From contig JAGKQJ010000030.1 in the NCBI GenBank assembly GCA_017898095.1, positions 1-33,359 of the forward strand: DNA of 33,359 nucleotides. Reading direction: 5' to 3'. Numbering within the stretch: position 1 is the stretch's first letter; every line of letters starts with the position of its first letter. The notes under the pieces are model-generated. The model searched no databases and was not told the DNA's origin. It was given only the letters and a program-made list of their open reading frames with translations. Below, in pieces: positions 15,861 to 23,697 of this stretch. This DNA is from Bacillaceae bacterium Marseille-Q3522. Its GTDB lineage: Bacteria; Bacillota; Bacilli; Bacillales; Cytobacillaceae. The position numbers and the translations under genes were made by a program.

Positions 15861-15912
15861 TGTTCCCCCGTACAAAAAAATGAGTCTGAAAATATATTTA
15901 TATATTGTTAGA

Positions 15913-16083
15913 TTACTCTTTTTTGCCTTTAATTGAAAACTTTTTTTTATTAAATTTATTTTCATTTAAGAGAGGTTTTAGTGTGATTGAAGACGGAGAG
16001 GTTTTTCTTTTTCTAAAAAAAATACTTATCCCCAAAAAAGGTACAGCTACAACTAATTGAGGAACTACACCTTTTGTATACAT
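15913..16083 (-). CDS. Short hydrophobic ORF or C-terminal remnant
   Basis: A 56-codon frame begins MYTKGVVPQLVVAVPFLGIS, giving one hydrophobic stretch followed by a basic tail (IFFRKRK, then KFNKKKFSIKGKKE). That could be a membrane anchor with a cytosolic positive tail. There is no clear ribosome site, and no family is recognised. It may be the end of a lost membrane protein. Confidence 0.25.
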   Translation of the reverse strand: MYTKGVVPQLVVAVPFLGISIFFRKRKTSPSSITLKPLLNENKFNKKKFSIKGKKE

Positions 16084-16184
16084 GGTTCATTCATAGCTTG
16101 GTTATGCAAATGGCCGGTTTCTTCCGTTTGTTGATTTTGAAAAGAAACGTTGATACATCATCGGTTGAAGGCTATACTTGTGAA

Positions 16185-16507
16185 ATAAAGTGAAACTTCC
16201 ATCAGTGGGGGTTTTCTTTCATCCCCCACTGATGGTTAGTCACGCGGAGCCTGATTGATTTTTCTAAGGGCTAAAGCCCTAAGAAAAACCTTACCACGCA
16301 GAGCCTGGTTGAAATATCTAAGAGCTGAAGCTCTAAGATATTCCTTATCACGCGGAGCCTGACTGATTTCTCTAAAGGCTGAAGCATTAAGAGAAACCTT
16401 GTCTCACCAATCGGGCTTTTAGGGGCAGTTTATCCCCCACCTAAAATGACTGGTATCACCTCCATTATTGAGGTGGGGGTATTTCTGCCGCTTAATCTGC
16501 GATAAAT
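16185..16507. repeat. Structured repeat copy C (three hairpin units, fullest form)
   Basis: The left hairpin CCATCAGTGGGGG (16199-16211) pairs perfectly with CCCCCACTGATGG (16223-16235). Three tandem units of 54-55 nt follow, each made of CACGCRGAGCCTGRYTG and a hairpin with an A-A mismatch at the same place. CAATCGGGCT can close onto AGCCTGATTG. The right hairpin has CCCCCACCT facing AGGTGGGGG inside AGGGGCAG/CTGCCGCT. The same inner stem is CCCCCGCCT/AGGCGGGGG in copy A, a paired change. The right end (CTTAATCTGCGATAAAT) stops 29 bp before the TTG of the exporter gene. Confidence 0.85.
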
Positions 16508-16535
16508 GATCACTGAAAATCAGGAGGAGAATGAC

Positions 16536-17522
16536 TTGAATTGTATTAAAAAGAGAGGTCCGGGGCTTGGGCTGGCCGCGGTTTTGGCCATTCCGGCGTG
16601 GCTTTTCGGGACATTATTTCCGATCATCGGAAGTCCGGTACTCGGGATTTTATTGGGTATGGCGCTGAATTTTTGGACACGTCCGGCCGTATTCAATGAT
16701 GGCATTACGTTTACCGGCAAAAAGGTTCTGCAGTATTCAATTGTGCTAATGGGGTTCGGACTGAATTTCTTAGGAATTATCAAAGTCGGCGGTCAAACGT
16801 TGGAGCTGATGATTTTTACATTGATAGCTGCCTTTATCACCGCATTTGTCGTGGGAAAAGTGCTCAAAATCGAAGGAAGGACGCAGACGCTGATTGGTGT
16901 AGGGACGGCGATTTGCGGTGGTTCAGCAATCGCAGCAACCGCTCCGGTGATTCATGCAAACGAAAAAGAAGTGGCACACGCCATTTCTACGATCTTTCTA
17001 TTTAATGTGATCGCAGCCTTTCTTTTTCCGTTTCTCGGCCACTTGCTTGGCATGAGTGACCGCACTTTTGGACTATGGACAGGCACCGCTGTTAATGACA
17101 CGTCATCCGTTGTCGCAGCGGGGTATACATTCAGTCATGCAGCCGGGAATCTTGCGGTAGTTGTCAAGTTAACACGGACATTGATGATCGTTCCGGTTAC
17201 TCTGTTTCTAGCTTTTTACATGTCACGAAAAACGGCGAAAACCAGTAAAAACAGCTATCATTTATCTAAAATTTTTCCCTGGTTTGTTCTTGGTTTTGTT
17301 GCGGCTGCCATGGTCAATACTTTTCTGCCGATTCCGGTAGATATCGTTAATTTTCTCGTTGAAGCCGGAAAATACATGATTGTGATGGCAATGGTGTCGA
17401 TTGGTCTGAATACCAATGTTGTCAAGCTGATCAAAAGCGGCGGCAAACCGCTTCTGCTCGGATTTATTTGCTGGGGAGTACTGAGTCTGACATCACTTAT
17501 CGTTCAGTATTTGATTCTGTGA
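16536..17522 (+). CDS. YeiH/UPF0324 family membrane exporter (putative sulfate exporter)
   Basis: A 328-residue membrane protein of about ten helices from PF03601, a family often named putative sulfate exporter although transport is not firmly shown for most members. Visible family segments include GSPVLGILLGMALNFWTRP, GFGLNFLGIIKVGG, the central GVGTAICGGSAIAATAPVI, GLWTGTAVNDTSSVVAAGYT and AMVSIGLNTNVV. I chose the TTG at 16536 because CAGGAGGAGA lies eight bases before it. An upstream ATG at 16506 lies inside repeat copy C and has no ribosome site. The gene therefore draws its upstream region from the repeat. It appears monocistronic. Confidence 0.85.
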   Translation: MNCIKKRGPGLGLAAVLAIPAWLFGTLFPIIGSPVLGILLGMALNFWTRPAVFNDGITFTGKKVLQYSIVLMGFGLNFLGIIKVGGQTLELMIFTLIAAFITAFVVGKVLKIEGRTQTLIGVGTAICGGSAIAATAPVIHANEKEVAHAISTIFLFNVIAAFLFPFLGHLLGMSDRTFGLWTGTAVNDTSSVVAAGYTFSHAAGNLAVVVKLTRTLMIVPVTLFLAFYMSRKTAKTSKNSYHLSKIFPWFVLGFVAAAMVNTFLPIPVDIVNFLVEAGKYMIVMAMVSIGLNTNVVKLIKSGGKPLLLGFICWGVLSLTSLIVQYLIL

Positions 17523-17947
17523 AAAACAGAGTGTTCCAATCAAATAATAAAGGAAAATATTACACAATAAGCTAAGTTTCTAACTCTTGAAAAGAAAGGG
17601 GAGAAACTGGTACGATAGGAAAATACTGAGTTTATCAAAACGGAAATTATAAATTCGATCAATGTACAATTTTCTAAAATATGTATATATTTGAGTCAAC
17701 CTTTAGTATAATCTTAAACAACATGTTAGGATTTCTCCTGTTTATTTTTAAAAAAATGGGATTTTCTGATAAGAAATACTAATTTGAACGTTATATTTTA
17801 GGATAAAATGATAATTGAAAAAGGGAATTTTGGATTGAAAACTAATATGATCAAAAGATCGGACAAATCGGAGTTCTAATAAAAGAGTTCGATAATGATC
17901 ATTCTTGACAGTCAGCTAATCGAAATATGGAAGAGGGGAGTTCCTTG
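17523..17947. other. Intergenic stretch between exporter and YdeI-like gene
   Basis: AT-rich and without a supported gene. A TATAAT lies at 17707-17712 with no good -35, and a TTGACA lies at about 17904 too close to the gene to serve as a normal promoter. No terminator was seen after the exporter gene. Confidence 0.4.
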
Positions 17948-18601
17948 ATGACAAATAGTAGAATGAATCCTAAGGTTGATGAATTTTTAAGTAAAGCTGA
18001 AAAATGGAAGAAAGAATTTGAGAAGTTAAGAAGTATCGTTCTTGACTGTGAGCTGACCGAAGATTTTAAGTGGATGCATCCATGTTACACGTTTGAGAAT
18101 AAAAACATCGTTTTAATACATGGATTTAAAGAATATTGTGCGCTCCTTTTTCACAAAGGTGCGTTGTTAAAGGATGCCCATGGGATTCTAATCCAACAAA
18201 CGGAGAATGTTCAGGCGGCGCGCCAGATCCGGTTCACCAATTTACAAGAAATAATTGAAATGGAAACAATCTTGAAAGCCTATATTCAGGAAGCCATTGA
18301 AGTTGAAAAAGCGGGTTTGGAAGTGAATTTTAAAAAGAATACAGCATTCATAATCCCTGAAGAACTTGAAAATAAATTCGAGGAAATCCCAGAATTGAAA
18401 CCCGCTTTTGAAGCATTGACACCGGGACGACAAAAAGAATACATTTTTTATTTTTCTAAAGCTAAAAAATCAGAAACTCGAGAGTCTAGGATTGAAAAAA
18501 ATATGCAGCGAATTCTCAATGGCAAAGGATTAAAAGATTGTATTTGTGGTCTATCGCAAAAGCAACCCCACTGTGACGGCTCGCACAAGCACATTCGATA
18601 A
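17948..18601 (+). CDS. YdeI-like (DUF1801/OmdA) protein with C-terminal CDGSH signature
   Basis: The 217-residue protein starts MNPKVDEFLSKAEKWKKEFE after five residues. It carries the YdeI-family core (DFKWMHPCYTF, VLIHGFKEYCALLFHKGALL, RFTNLQEI) and the family tail (TPGRQKEYIFYFSKAKK, SRIEKNMQRILNGKGL). After GKGL, where I would expect YdeI proteins to end soon, it continues with Cys198-x-Cys200-x2-Ser-x3-Pro-x-Cys209-Asp-Gly-Ser-His213. This is the exact signature of a CDGSH 2Fe-2S site with three cysteines and one histidine. YdeI-family function is unknown (a role in peptide tolerance has been proposed). The start is the ATG at 17948, eight bases after AGAGGGGAG. A terminator follows. Confidence 0.8.
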   Translation: MTNSRMNPKVDEFLSKAEKWKKEFEKLRSIVLDCELTEDFKWMHPCYTFENKNIVLIHGFKEYCALLFHKGALLKDAHGILIQQTENVQAARQIRFTNLQEIIEMETILKAYIQEAIEVEKAGLEVNFKKNTAFIIPEELENKFEEIPELKPAFEALTPGRQKEYIFYFSKAKKSETRESRIEKNMQRILNGKGLKDCICGLSQKQPHCDGSHKHIR

Positions 18602-18695
18602 GAAAAGCAATAATACTGTACACAAAAGCGGATCATTTGACTTTTTGCTGAAAGGTATATTTTTCTTGAACTAACCGGACTTTAACCCCATAACC

Positions 18696-18764
18696 AAAAA
18701 AATGAAAGAGCCTATAATATACAAGTTTTCATGCACTACTTGCGTATTTTGGCTCTTTTTTCAT
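18696..18764. terminator. Long terminator hairpin, probably bidirectional
   Basis: AATGAAAGAGCC pairs with GGCTCTTTTTTCATT (three bulged bases), and the inner AATATACAAG / CTTGCGTATTT also pairs. An A run lies before and a T run within the right arm. It lies after the YdeI-like gene. Confidence 0.7.
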
Positions 18765-18781
18765 TCATGAAGATACTGCCG

Positions 18782-18880
18782 TTAGGCAATGCTATTGCTC
18801 ACTTTATATGGTCTCCAATTTAGATCTTCATCATGTAAATCTAATATCGTTTTTGTCAAACGATGGTCTAGCTCGGTAAT
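18782..18880 (-). pseudogene. DinB-like fragment
   Basis: The minus strand reads ITELDHRLTKTILDLHDEDL, then NWRPYKVSNSIA and a stop. The L..L..EDLNWRP...SNSIA pattern is the early part of DinB-family proteins, where SNSIAW.IWH normally follows. Here a stop replaces the tryptophan. No ATG is present. Confidence 0.45.
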
Positions 18881-18928
18881 TCAACTGGATAAGCTTAAAA
18901 TTATTTGGGTTTTAATAACTGGCACTGC

Positions 18929-19676
18929 TTATGGGCAGTATAAGCCTAATCTCTCTTGTATACCTTCTAAAACTTCTTTTGGAACTTCCCTGATCTTGAG
19001 ATCACCACCTAGGAAAAGTAGCCAATTTGTTATTTCGGTTAATTCTTCTGAATGATTAACGTTGATAAAAGTCTTTAGAATGGCTGTGGTTTGGTAAGGA
19101 TCCATATAGGAAATGGAAACTTTTAAAGGATGGTATTTTTTGAACTGGGCAATTGCCATTGGACCAAGTTCAAGGACAAGGTTGATTACTTCTTCCTGCT
19201 TATTTAGTTTTTCTAAAATCTTTTTCTTACTTACTCTTTTTTTCGTAGGGTGTGGTTTTACATTGGTGAGATTGTCGACAGGAAAAATCTTCTTCTTTCC
19301 TTCCTTTAAGTCAAAGCCTTCAATTAGCCATAGGCTTTTTTCACGGAAAAGGTGCAAGAGATAAATTGGATAAGACTTTATTATCTTCTCATCTTTGATG
19401 GTAATCAATAAATAGTTATCCAAAAGAAGGATTTGAATGAGTTTTTCTAACATAGGATGGGGGAGGTCTGACAGATCAAGTAGATCGGGATTATTGGGGT
19501 TGGTTCCTTCAAAAAGCAAAATTTGATTTAAGAGCACAAGGTCATCTTGCTGGTTTTCAGAAAGGAGACCCAGTAATTTTTCAGCTAAAGACTGACGACT
19601 CTTCAGATAGGGGAGTTGCTGATTTCTTGTGGCCATAAAGGCAATAAAAAGTGCTTTGATCTCATTTAGCAGAAGT
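18929..19676 (-). pseudogene. WYL-domain (YafY/PafC-like) regulator lacking its DNA-binding domain
   Basis: From about 19676 the frame reads LLNEIKALFIAFMATRNQQL, then PYLKSRQSLAEKLLGLL, the linker helix of WYL regulators. It continues into a WYL-like fold (YPIYLLHLFREKSLWLIEGF, then DLKEGKKKIFPVDNLTNV) and the WYL C-terminal extension (PLKVSISYMDPYQTTAILK). The roughly 70-residue N-terminal helix-turn-helix is absent. An ATG at 19636 could give 235 residues, but without a ribosome site or DNA-binding domain it is likely a 5'-truncated remnant. It abuts a RadC fragment, so the junction is a rearrangement. Confidence 0.6.
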
Positions 19677-19862
19677 ACTTGCTAAGATAGTTGTCATCAC
19701 CGACAATAATATGATCGAGAATTTTAATACCTAGAATGTTTCCCGCTGATACAAGTCACTTTGTGATCTCTTTATCTTCATGGCTGGGTTCGACAATACC
19801 ACCTGATGGGTGGAAATGTCTATGTTGACTTACAAGCATGTTTAATTCCACAACTAACATGA
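19666..19862 (-). pseudogene. radC: RadC (JAMM/MPN) C-terminal fragment
   Basis: The minus strand encodes VVELNMLVSQHRHFHPSGGI, then VEPSHEDKEITK, a TGA, then LVSAGNILGIKILDHIIVGD and DNYLSKYFC. This is the end of RadC, whose JAMM metal motif reads HNHPSGDPTPSxED in intact proteins; here it is altered to HRHFHPSGGIVEPSHED. The internal TGA and missing first half make it a pseudogene. Confidence 0.7.
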
Positions 19863-19912
19863 AGTATTTCTGAATTCTATTGCTTATACAGCATTTTTCT
19901 CCTTTAAATGGA

Positions 19913-19952
19913 AAGAGACAGACTACTAAATTAGCTAGTCTGTCTCTTATTT
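19913..19952. terminator. Hairpin terminator
   Basis: AAGAGACAGACTA (19913-19925) pairs perfectly with TAGTCTGTCTCTT (19936-19948), followed by ATTTTAA. It lies between the RadC remnant and the CPBP gene's 3' side. Confidence 0.6.
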
Positions 19953-20064
19953 TAATCCGTATAATTAATGATCTACTTGTCTTTTCCAAACTTCTGGTAT
20001 CGTTTTACCTTTTTCTCCATCCCATTAGTTTGTCAAATTGTTGATTATGAACTTCATGTTATGC

Positions 20065-20865
20065 TTATACTTTTCGCCTGTTCTTTTTGTCGTATATCAC
20101 AACGGTTACAATTGAAACAAGAACAATCACAGCATTTGCGGCAATGGTTCCCGCCCAAGTCATAGTCATGGTGCCAAAGATGGGGGATGCCGCATTGAAC
20201 ATTGTGTGGAATAATACACACATAAACACACGGCCTTTGCCTGATATTTTGTAGATTGCCCCGTTGAAAGACCGAAACGCCATGAGTTGAACTGCAAACA
20301 TCCAAAAGTCAATGAGTCCCTCTCCGTGATTCGTCCCCGGAATGAAGAAGAGAGGGATATGCCATAAAGTCCAAATGATTCCAACAAAAGCAGAAGATAA
20401 AACAAAGCCATATTTTTTGTCAAGCTCAGGCTGCAATATGTACATCCAGCCAGCTTCCTCCAAGCCACCGATAATAAGATTGCCAGGCAGGGAAAGGAAG
20501 AACGTATAAAATGGAAGCCCCATTTCCGTGCGGCCTGAAACTGCAATATGTATCAAAAAATACAGTGCGAGCCCTGCAACAACGAACAAATAGAGAGATA
20601 TGTTATTTTTGGGGTAAAAAACAGTTTTCAACCATTCCTTAAAATTTGCTATTTTGTTATTTTTCTTCAGAACGATATATGAAGCAATAGCGGGCGACAA
20701 AATATAGATTGCAAATGGAATATTCATCACGAATTGCTGTAACGAGTGAACCCAATTGTGAACCGAATATCCGAATTGCCCAAGAGCAATCAAAGCACCT
20801 GACACAAGATAGGCTATGCAAAATGTCAGTATCGTAAATTGTACTATGATTTTTTTGTCTGTCAC
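20065..20865 (-). CDS. CPBP family intramembrane metalloprotease
   Basis: A 266-residue integral membrane protein with eight or so helices and the three CPBP (Abi/Rce1-like) motifs: GGLEEAGWMYIL (the EExxW motif; catalytic glutamates), LWHIPLFF (metal-binding histidine), and LFHTMFNA (second histidine). Family members process prenylated or bacteriocin-related peptides or give self-immunity; the substrate here is unknown. It starts with GTG, preceded by GAGGTGGAG at seven bases. It stands alone and no bacteriocin gene is seen next to it. Confidence 0.85.
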   Translation of the reverse strand: MTDKKIIVQFTILTFCIAYLVSGALIALGQFGYSVHNWVHSLQQFVMNIPFAIYILSPAIASYIVLKKNNKIANFKEWLKTVFYPKNNISLYLFVVAGLALYFLIHIAVSGRTEMGLPFYTFFLSLPGNLIIGGLEEAGWMYILQPELDKKYGFVLSSAFVGIIWTLWHIPLFFIPGTNHGEGLIDFWMFAVQLMAFRSFNGAIYKISGKGRVFMCVLFHTMFNAASPIFGTMTMTWAGTIAANAVIVLVSIVTVVIYDKKNRRKV

Positions 20866-21160
20866 GATTTCTCCACCTCACGTTTTGAAGTAGACATTAA
20901 ATTTTAATGGATGGACGCTTTGACTTTTATCAACTAATGTTTGCTTTCTGCCAATTCAAAGTTGCGCTCCGTACAAAATATAAATAATCTCCACTATAAC
21001 TTCATATTTGATGAATTTATTTTACTATAAAAGTATTCGGTCTGCACCATAATCTTGGTATCTATCCCATATCATAATAGAGTACAGTCTTTGTCTACTG
21101 CTTAGCAAAATTAACTCCATAATATCGGCTTTATACCTTCGATTCTTGTACAAACCTCAT
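20866..21160. other. Intergenic stretch, nothing recognised
   Basis: AT-rich sequence between the CPBP start and the rlmH stop. It marks the border between accessory DNA and the conserved origin-proximal block. No repeat, gene remnant or clear terminator was recognised. Confidence 0.4.
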
Positions 21161-21640
21161 TTACTTATGATACGGTTCCCCCCGATTAATCCGAAATGCC
21201 CGGTACACCTGCTCAAGCAGGATCAGGCGCATTAATTGATGGGGGAAGGTCATTTTTGAGAAGGACAGCTTTTCGTTTGCCCGTTGGAGGACGTCGTCGC
21301 TCAGGCCAAGTGAACCGCCGATGACGAAAGCGATTTTGCTTTTGCCGTAGGTTGCGAGGTTGTCCAAAGCCGCGGCGAAGTCTTCCGAGGACTTCATGTT
21401 GCCTTCGATCGCTAATGCGATGACGTATGTATCCGGTTGGATTTTGCTTAAGATTCGTTCGCCTTCTTTATTTTTGACCTGTTCCATTTCCTGATTGCTT
21501 AAGATTTCCGGAGCTTTTTCGTCCGGGATTTCGTTGATCGTTAGCTTTGCATAGGTTGAAAGCCGTTTTATGTATTCATCGATGCCTTGCTTTAAGTACT
21601 TTTCTTTTAGCTTACCGACCGCGATAATGGAGATATTCAC
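21161..21640 (-). CDS. rlmH: 23S rRNA (pseudouridine1915-N3)-methyltransferase
   Basis: The 159-residue SPOUT methyltransferase RlmH (YydA in B. subtilis) adds a methyl group from S-adenosylmethionine to pseudouridine 1915 in helix 69 of 23S rRNA on assembled ribosomes. The start [20 protein letters not shown], the SAM-binding knot [33 protein letters not shown] and the end RGEPYHK are all characteristic, and the length is the normal one. The start is GTG, after GAGGGTAACTT. It closes the conserved purA-wal-htrC-rlmH block and is separated from htrC by a long region rich in DnaA boxes. Confidence 0.97.
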   Translation of the reverse strand: MNISIIAVGKLKEKYLKQGIDEYIKRLSTYAKLTINEIPDEKAPEILSNQEMEQVKNKEGERILSKIQPDTYVIALAIEGNMKSSEDFAAALDNLATYGKSKIAFVIGGSLGLSDDVLQRANEKLSFSKMTFPHQLMRLILLEQVYRAFRINRGEPYHK

Positions 21641-21665
21641 AAGTTACCCTCACTTTAAGAACAAG

Positions 21666-22016
21666 ATATCCACAGGAGTTATCCACATATGCACATTTTC
21701 TATCCACATGTAGTAGGAGACCGTTCGTTCGACACAATATATATTTACCGTTTTTTGTATTATTCACAGGCTGTGGATATGTTTTTTGCTTCCGTTACTT
21801 TCTCTAATTCAGGGAAGGTTTCGGCTTCGTTAATGGCTGTATCCATTGCTATATCAACATGTTCGTCACAACTATAGATCGTTTCCCCATCTCATTCCTT
21901 TCACAAGTTTTCTTGCATTTGCGATCGTGTTGTGGATAACCTCTGTTTACCCTTTCATTAACTTATCCACATTTATTTTATCACATTCCTTCTTTTGCTT
22001 CTGCAAGTTTTCCACA
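21666..22016. promoter_or_regulatory. DnaA-box cluster upstream of rlmH
   Basis: Eight 9-mers match or nearly match TTATNCACA in 350 bp. Plus strand: ATATCCACA 21666, TTATCCACA 21679, CTATCCACA 21700, TTATTCACA 21760, TTATCCACA 21963 and TTTTCCACA 22008. Minus strand: ATATCCACA ending at 21772 and TTATCCACA ending at 21931. Four are exact. B. subtilis has origin-proximal DnaA-box clusters that titrate DnaA; from memory, one lies beside yydA, the rlmH gene. The sites are seen; the role is inferred. Confidence 0.8.
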
Positions 22017-22278
22017 TGTTCATAAGTTTTCCTTGGCAATCCGGGCTTCTTCTGAAAATGGATTCCTAATTACGAAGAATTTTTTTAGGAGGGATAATCT
22101 TTCACTTCTTAGCAAAACGCAGATGGCAGATAAGCAATCCATCTGATCTCTTTAATTCTTAGCTTGCTGATCACGTTCAAACAAGAATACCACTTCTGGA
22201 ACCTTCCCCAAAAAATTTTTATGTGAAAATGACAAATGCACCCAAGGTTCATTCTGATTCACAATATCCCATAACACG

Positions 22279-22313
22279 AAAAAAACCGGAAGAAGTTGGC
22301 ACTCCTTCCGGCA
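22279..22313 (-). terminator. Rho-independent terminator of htrC
   Basis: On the minus strand GCCGGAAGGAGT and ACTTCTTCCGGT pair across a short loop and are followed by seven T. It begins about 15 bp after the htrC stop. Confidence 0.9.
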
Positions 22314-22327
22314 GCTTTCCTATCTTA

Positions 22328-23548
22328 TTAAATTCCTTCTTGTGATAAGTTTAAGGTTACTTCCTGTACTTCGCCCTGGCGGTAGAATTTGACTCTCATT
22401 TGGTCGCCGACTTGCTTTTCATTGTATAAATGCTTTCGCAATGCAATGACATCAGCGATTTTTTCCCCGTCCATTTCGATAATGACATCCATTTCACTTA
22501 ATCCTGCCCGTGCGGCCGGTGTATTTGGTTCAACGGACTCAATTACGACGCCCTCTTTCACATCACTTGGAAGCTTCAATGTTTCTTGTTGATGGTACGC
22601 TGCAATCTCATTCAAATTGCGCAGCGTTACTCCCATTACCGGACGGATCACTTCCCCGTGCAGTTCCAGATCATTGATGATTGGTGATACCGTATTAATC
22701 GGAATCGAAAGACCGATCCCTTCTACGGCGCTTTGTGCGATTTTCATCGAATTGATACCGACGACCTGTCCGGCAATATTGACAAGTGCTCCGCCGCTGT
22801 TGCCCGGATTAATTGCAGCATCGGTTTGTAACACTTCGACTTGCCAGTCTTCCACCTGGTCACCATTAAGATCAATCGGAATCGTTCTTTCCACACCGGA
22901 AATAATCCCGTTTGTCACAGATCCGGAAAATTCAAGTCCTAACGGATTTCCGATGGCGATTACCGGTTCACCCGGTTTCAATTGATCGGAATTGCCAAAT
23001 TCAGCGACCGTCTTAATATTTTCGCTTGATACTTCCAGTACCGCTAAATCGGTCCAAATATCTTCCCCCAGTAATTCTGCGGGCAGCTTGGTTCCATCTG
23101 AAAGTGTAACCTCAAGTTGCTGTGCACTATCGACAACATGCTGATTTGTGACGATGAAAGCAGAGTCTCCCTCTTTTTTATAAATAACCCCTGAACCGGT
23201 ACCAATAGGCTGGTTTTCTCCATTTGACCAAAAGCTTGTTGATTGCAGATTTGTTATCCCGACGACAGCGTCAGCCGTCTTATCAACCGCTTCTGTTATA
23301 TCCGTTGTCACATCTACTGACACATTTTGTGTCGGGACATTTCCCGGTTCATTTGTGTTTATGTTTGTATTTTCATTATCTGGCTGAACAGTATATGGAA
23401 GAATATTTAATTCGGAGAGCTGTGGAAGCGCCAGCAATACAATGATTGCGCCAACAATTGCTCCGATGAGTCCAGAAAAAAAAGAACCGCCCTTCTTCTG
23501 TTTTGGTGGCCGATATCGATTTTCATAATCTTGATCGTAATATCCCAA
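22328..23548 (-). CDS. htrC: Membrane-anchored HtrA-like serine protease
   Basis: HtrC/YycK is a quality-control protease with its catalytic domain outside the membrane. Near the N terminus is one membrane helix (FFSGLIGAIVGAIIVLLALP). A linker rich in N and T precedes a trypsin-like domain with the His of VTNQHVVDS, the Asp of WTDLAVLEV and the Ser of NPGNSGGALV. A PDZ domain closes the protein (GVVIESVEPNTPAARAGLSE). I chose the TTG at 23548 (MGYYDQDYENRY): GAAAGGA lies nine bases before it, and the promoter -10 at 23587-23592 would make the GTG at 23575 nearly leaderless. ATG codons at 23557 and 23554 overlap the ribosome site. Its own promoter suggests independent control. Confidence 0.92.
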   Translation of the reverse strand: MGYYDQDYENRYRPPKQKKGGSFFSGLIGAIVGAIIVLLALPQLSELNILPYTVQPDNENTNINTNEPGNVPTQNVSVDVTTDITEAVDKTADAVVGITNLQSTSFWSNGENQPIGTGSGVIYKKEGDSAFIVTNQHVVDSAQQLEVTLSDGTKLPAELLGEDIWTDLAVLEVSSENIKTVAEFGNSDQLKPGEPVIAIGNPLGLEFSGSVTNGIISGVERTIPIDLNGDQVEDWQVEVLQTDAAINPGNSGGALVNIAGQVVGINSMKIAQSAVEGIGLSIPINTVSPIINDLELHGEVIRPVMGVTLRNLNEIAAYHQQETLKLPSDVKEGVVIESVEPNTPAARAGLSEMDVIIEMDGEKIADVIALRKHLYNEKQVGDQMRVKFYRQGEVQEVTLNLSQEGI

Positions 23549-23586
23549 TGCCATCATTCCTTTCAGCGTCTTCACTTCTACCCATT

Positions 23587-23616
23587 ATTATACTCCCACG
23601 TTCTTAAAAATCTAAA
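23587..23616 (-). promoter_or_regulatory. Candidate htrC promoter
   Basis: On the minus strand TTTAGA (23611-23616), an 18-bp spacer and a perfect TATAAT (23587-23592) precede htrC. The -35 is weak. The interval between walJ and htrC (about 120 bp) has no strong terminator. Confidence 0.5.
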
Positions 23617-23697
23617 CATATAACCTGAATTTTAAATTCTTACGAGTTTGTTCATAGTTTTGTCTTCGATTATTCATATATTGACTATGTATATTTT

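Noticed and set aside
16236-16400. Tandem units of about 54 nt that could suggest a CRISPR array
   Set aside because: The units have no unique spacers, each carries its own hairpin, there are only three, and no cas gene is present.
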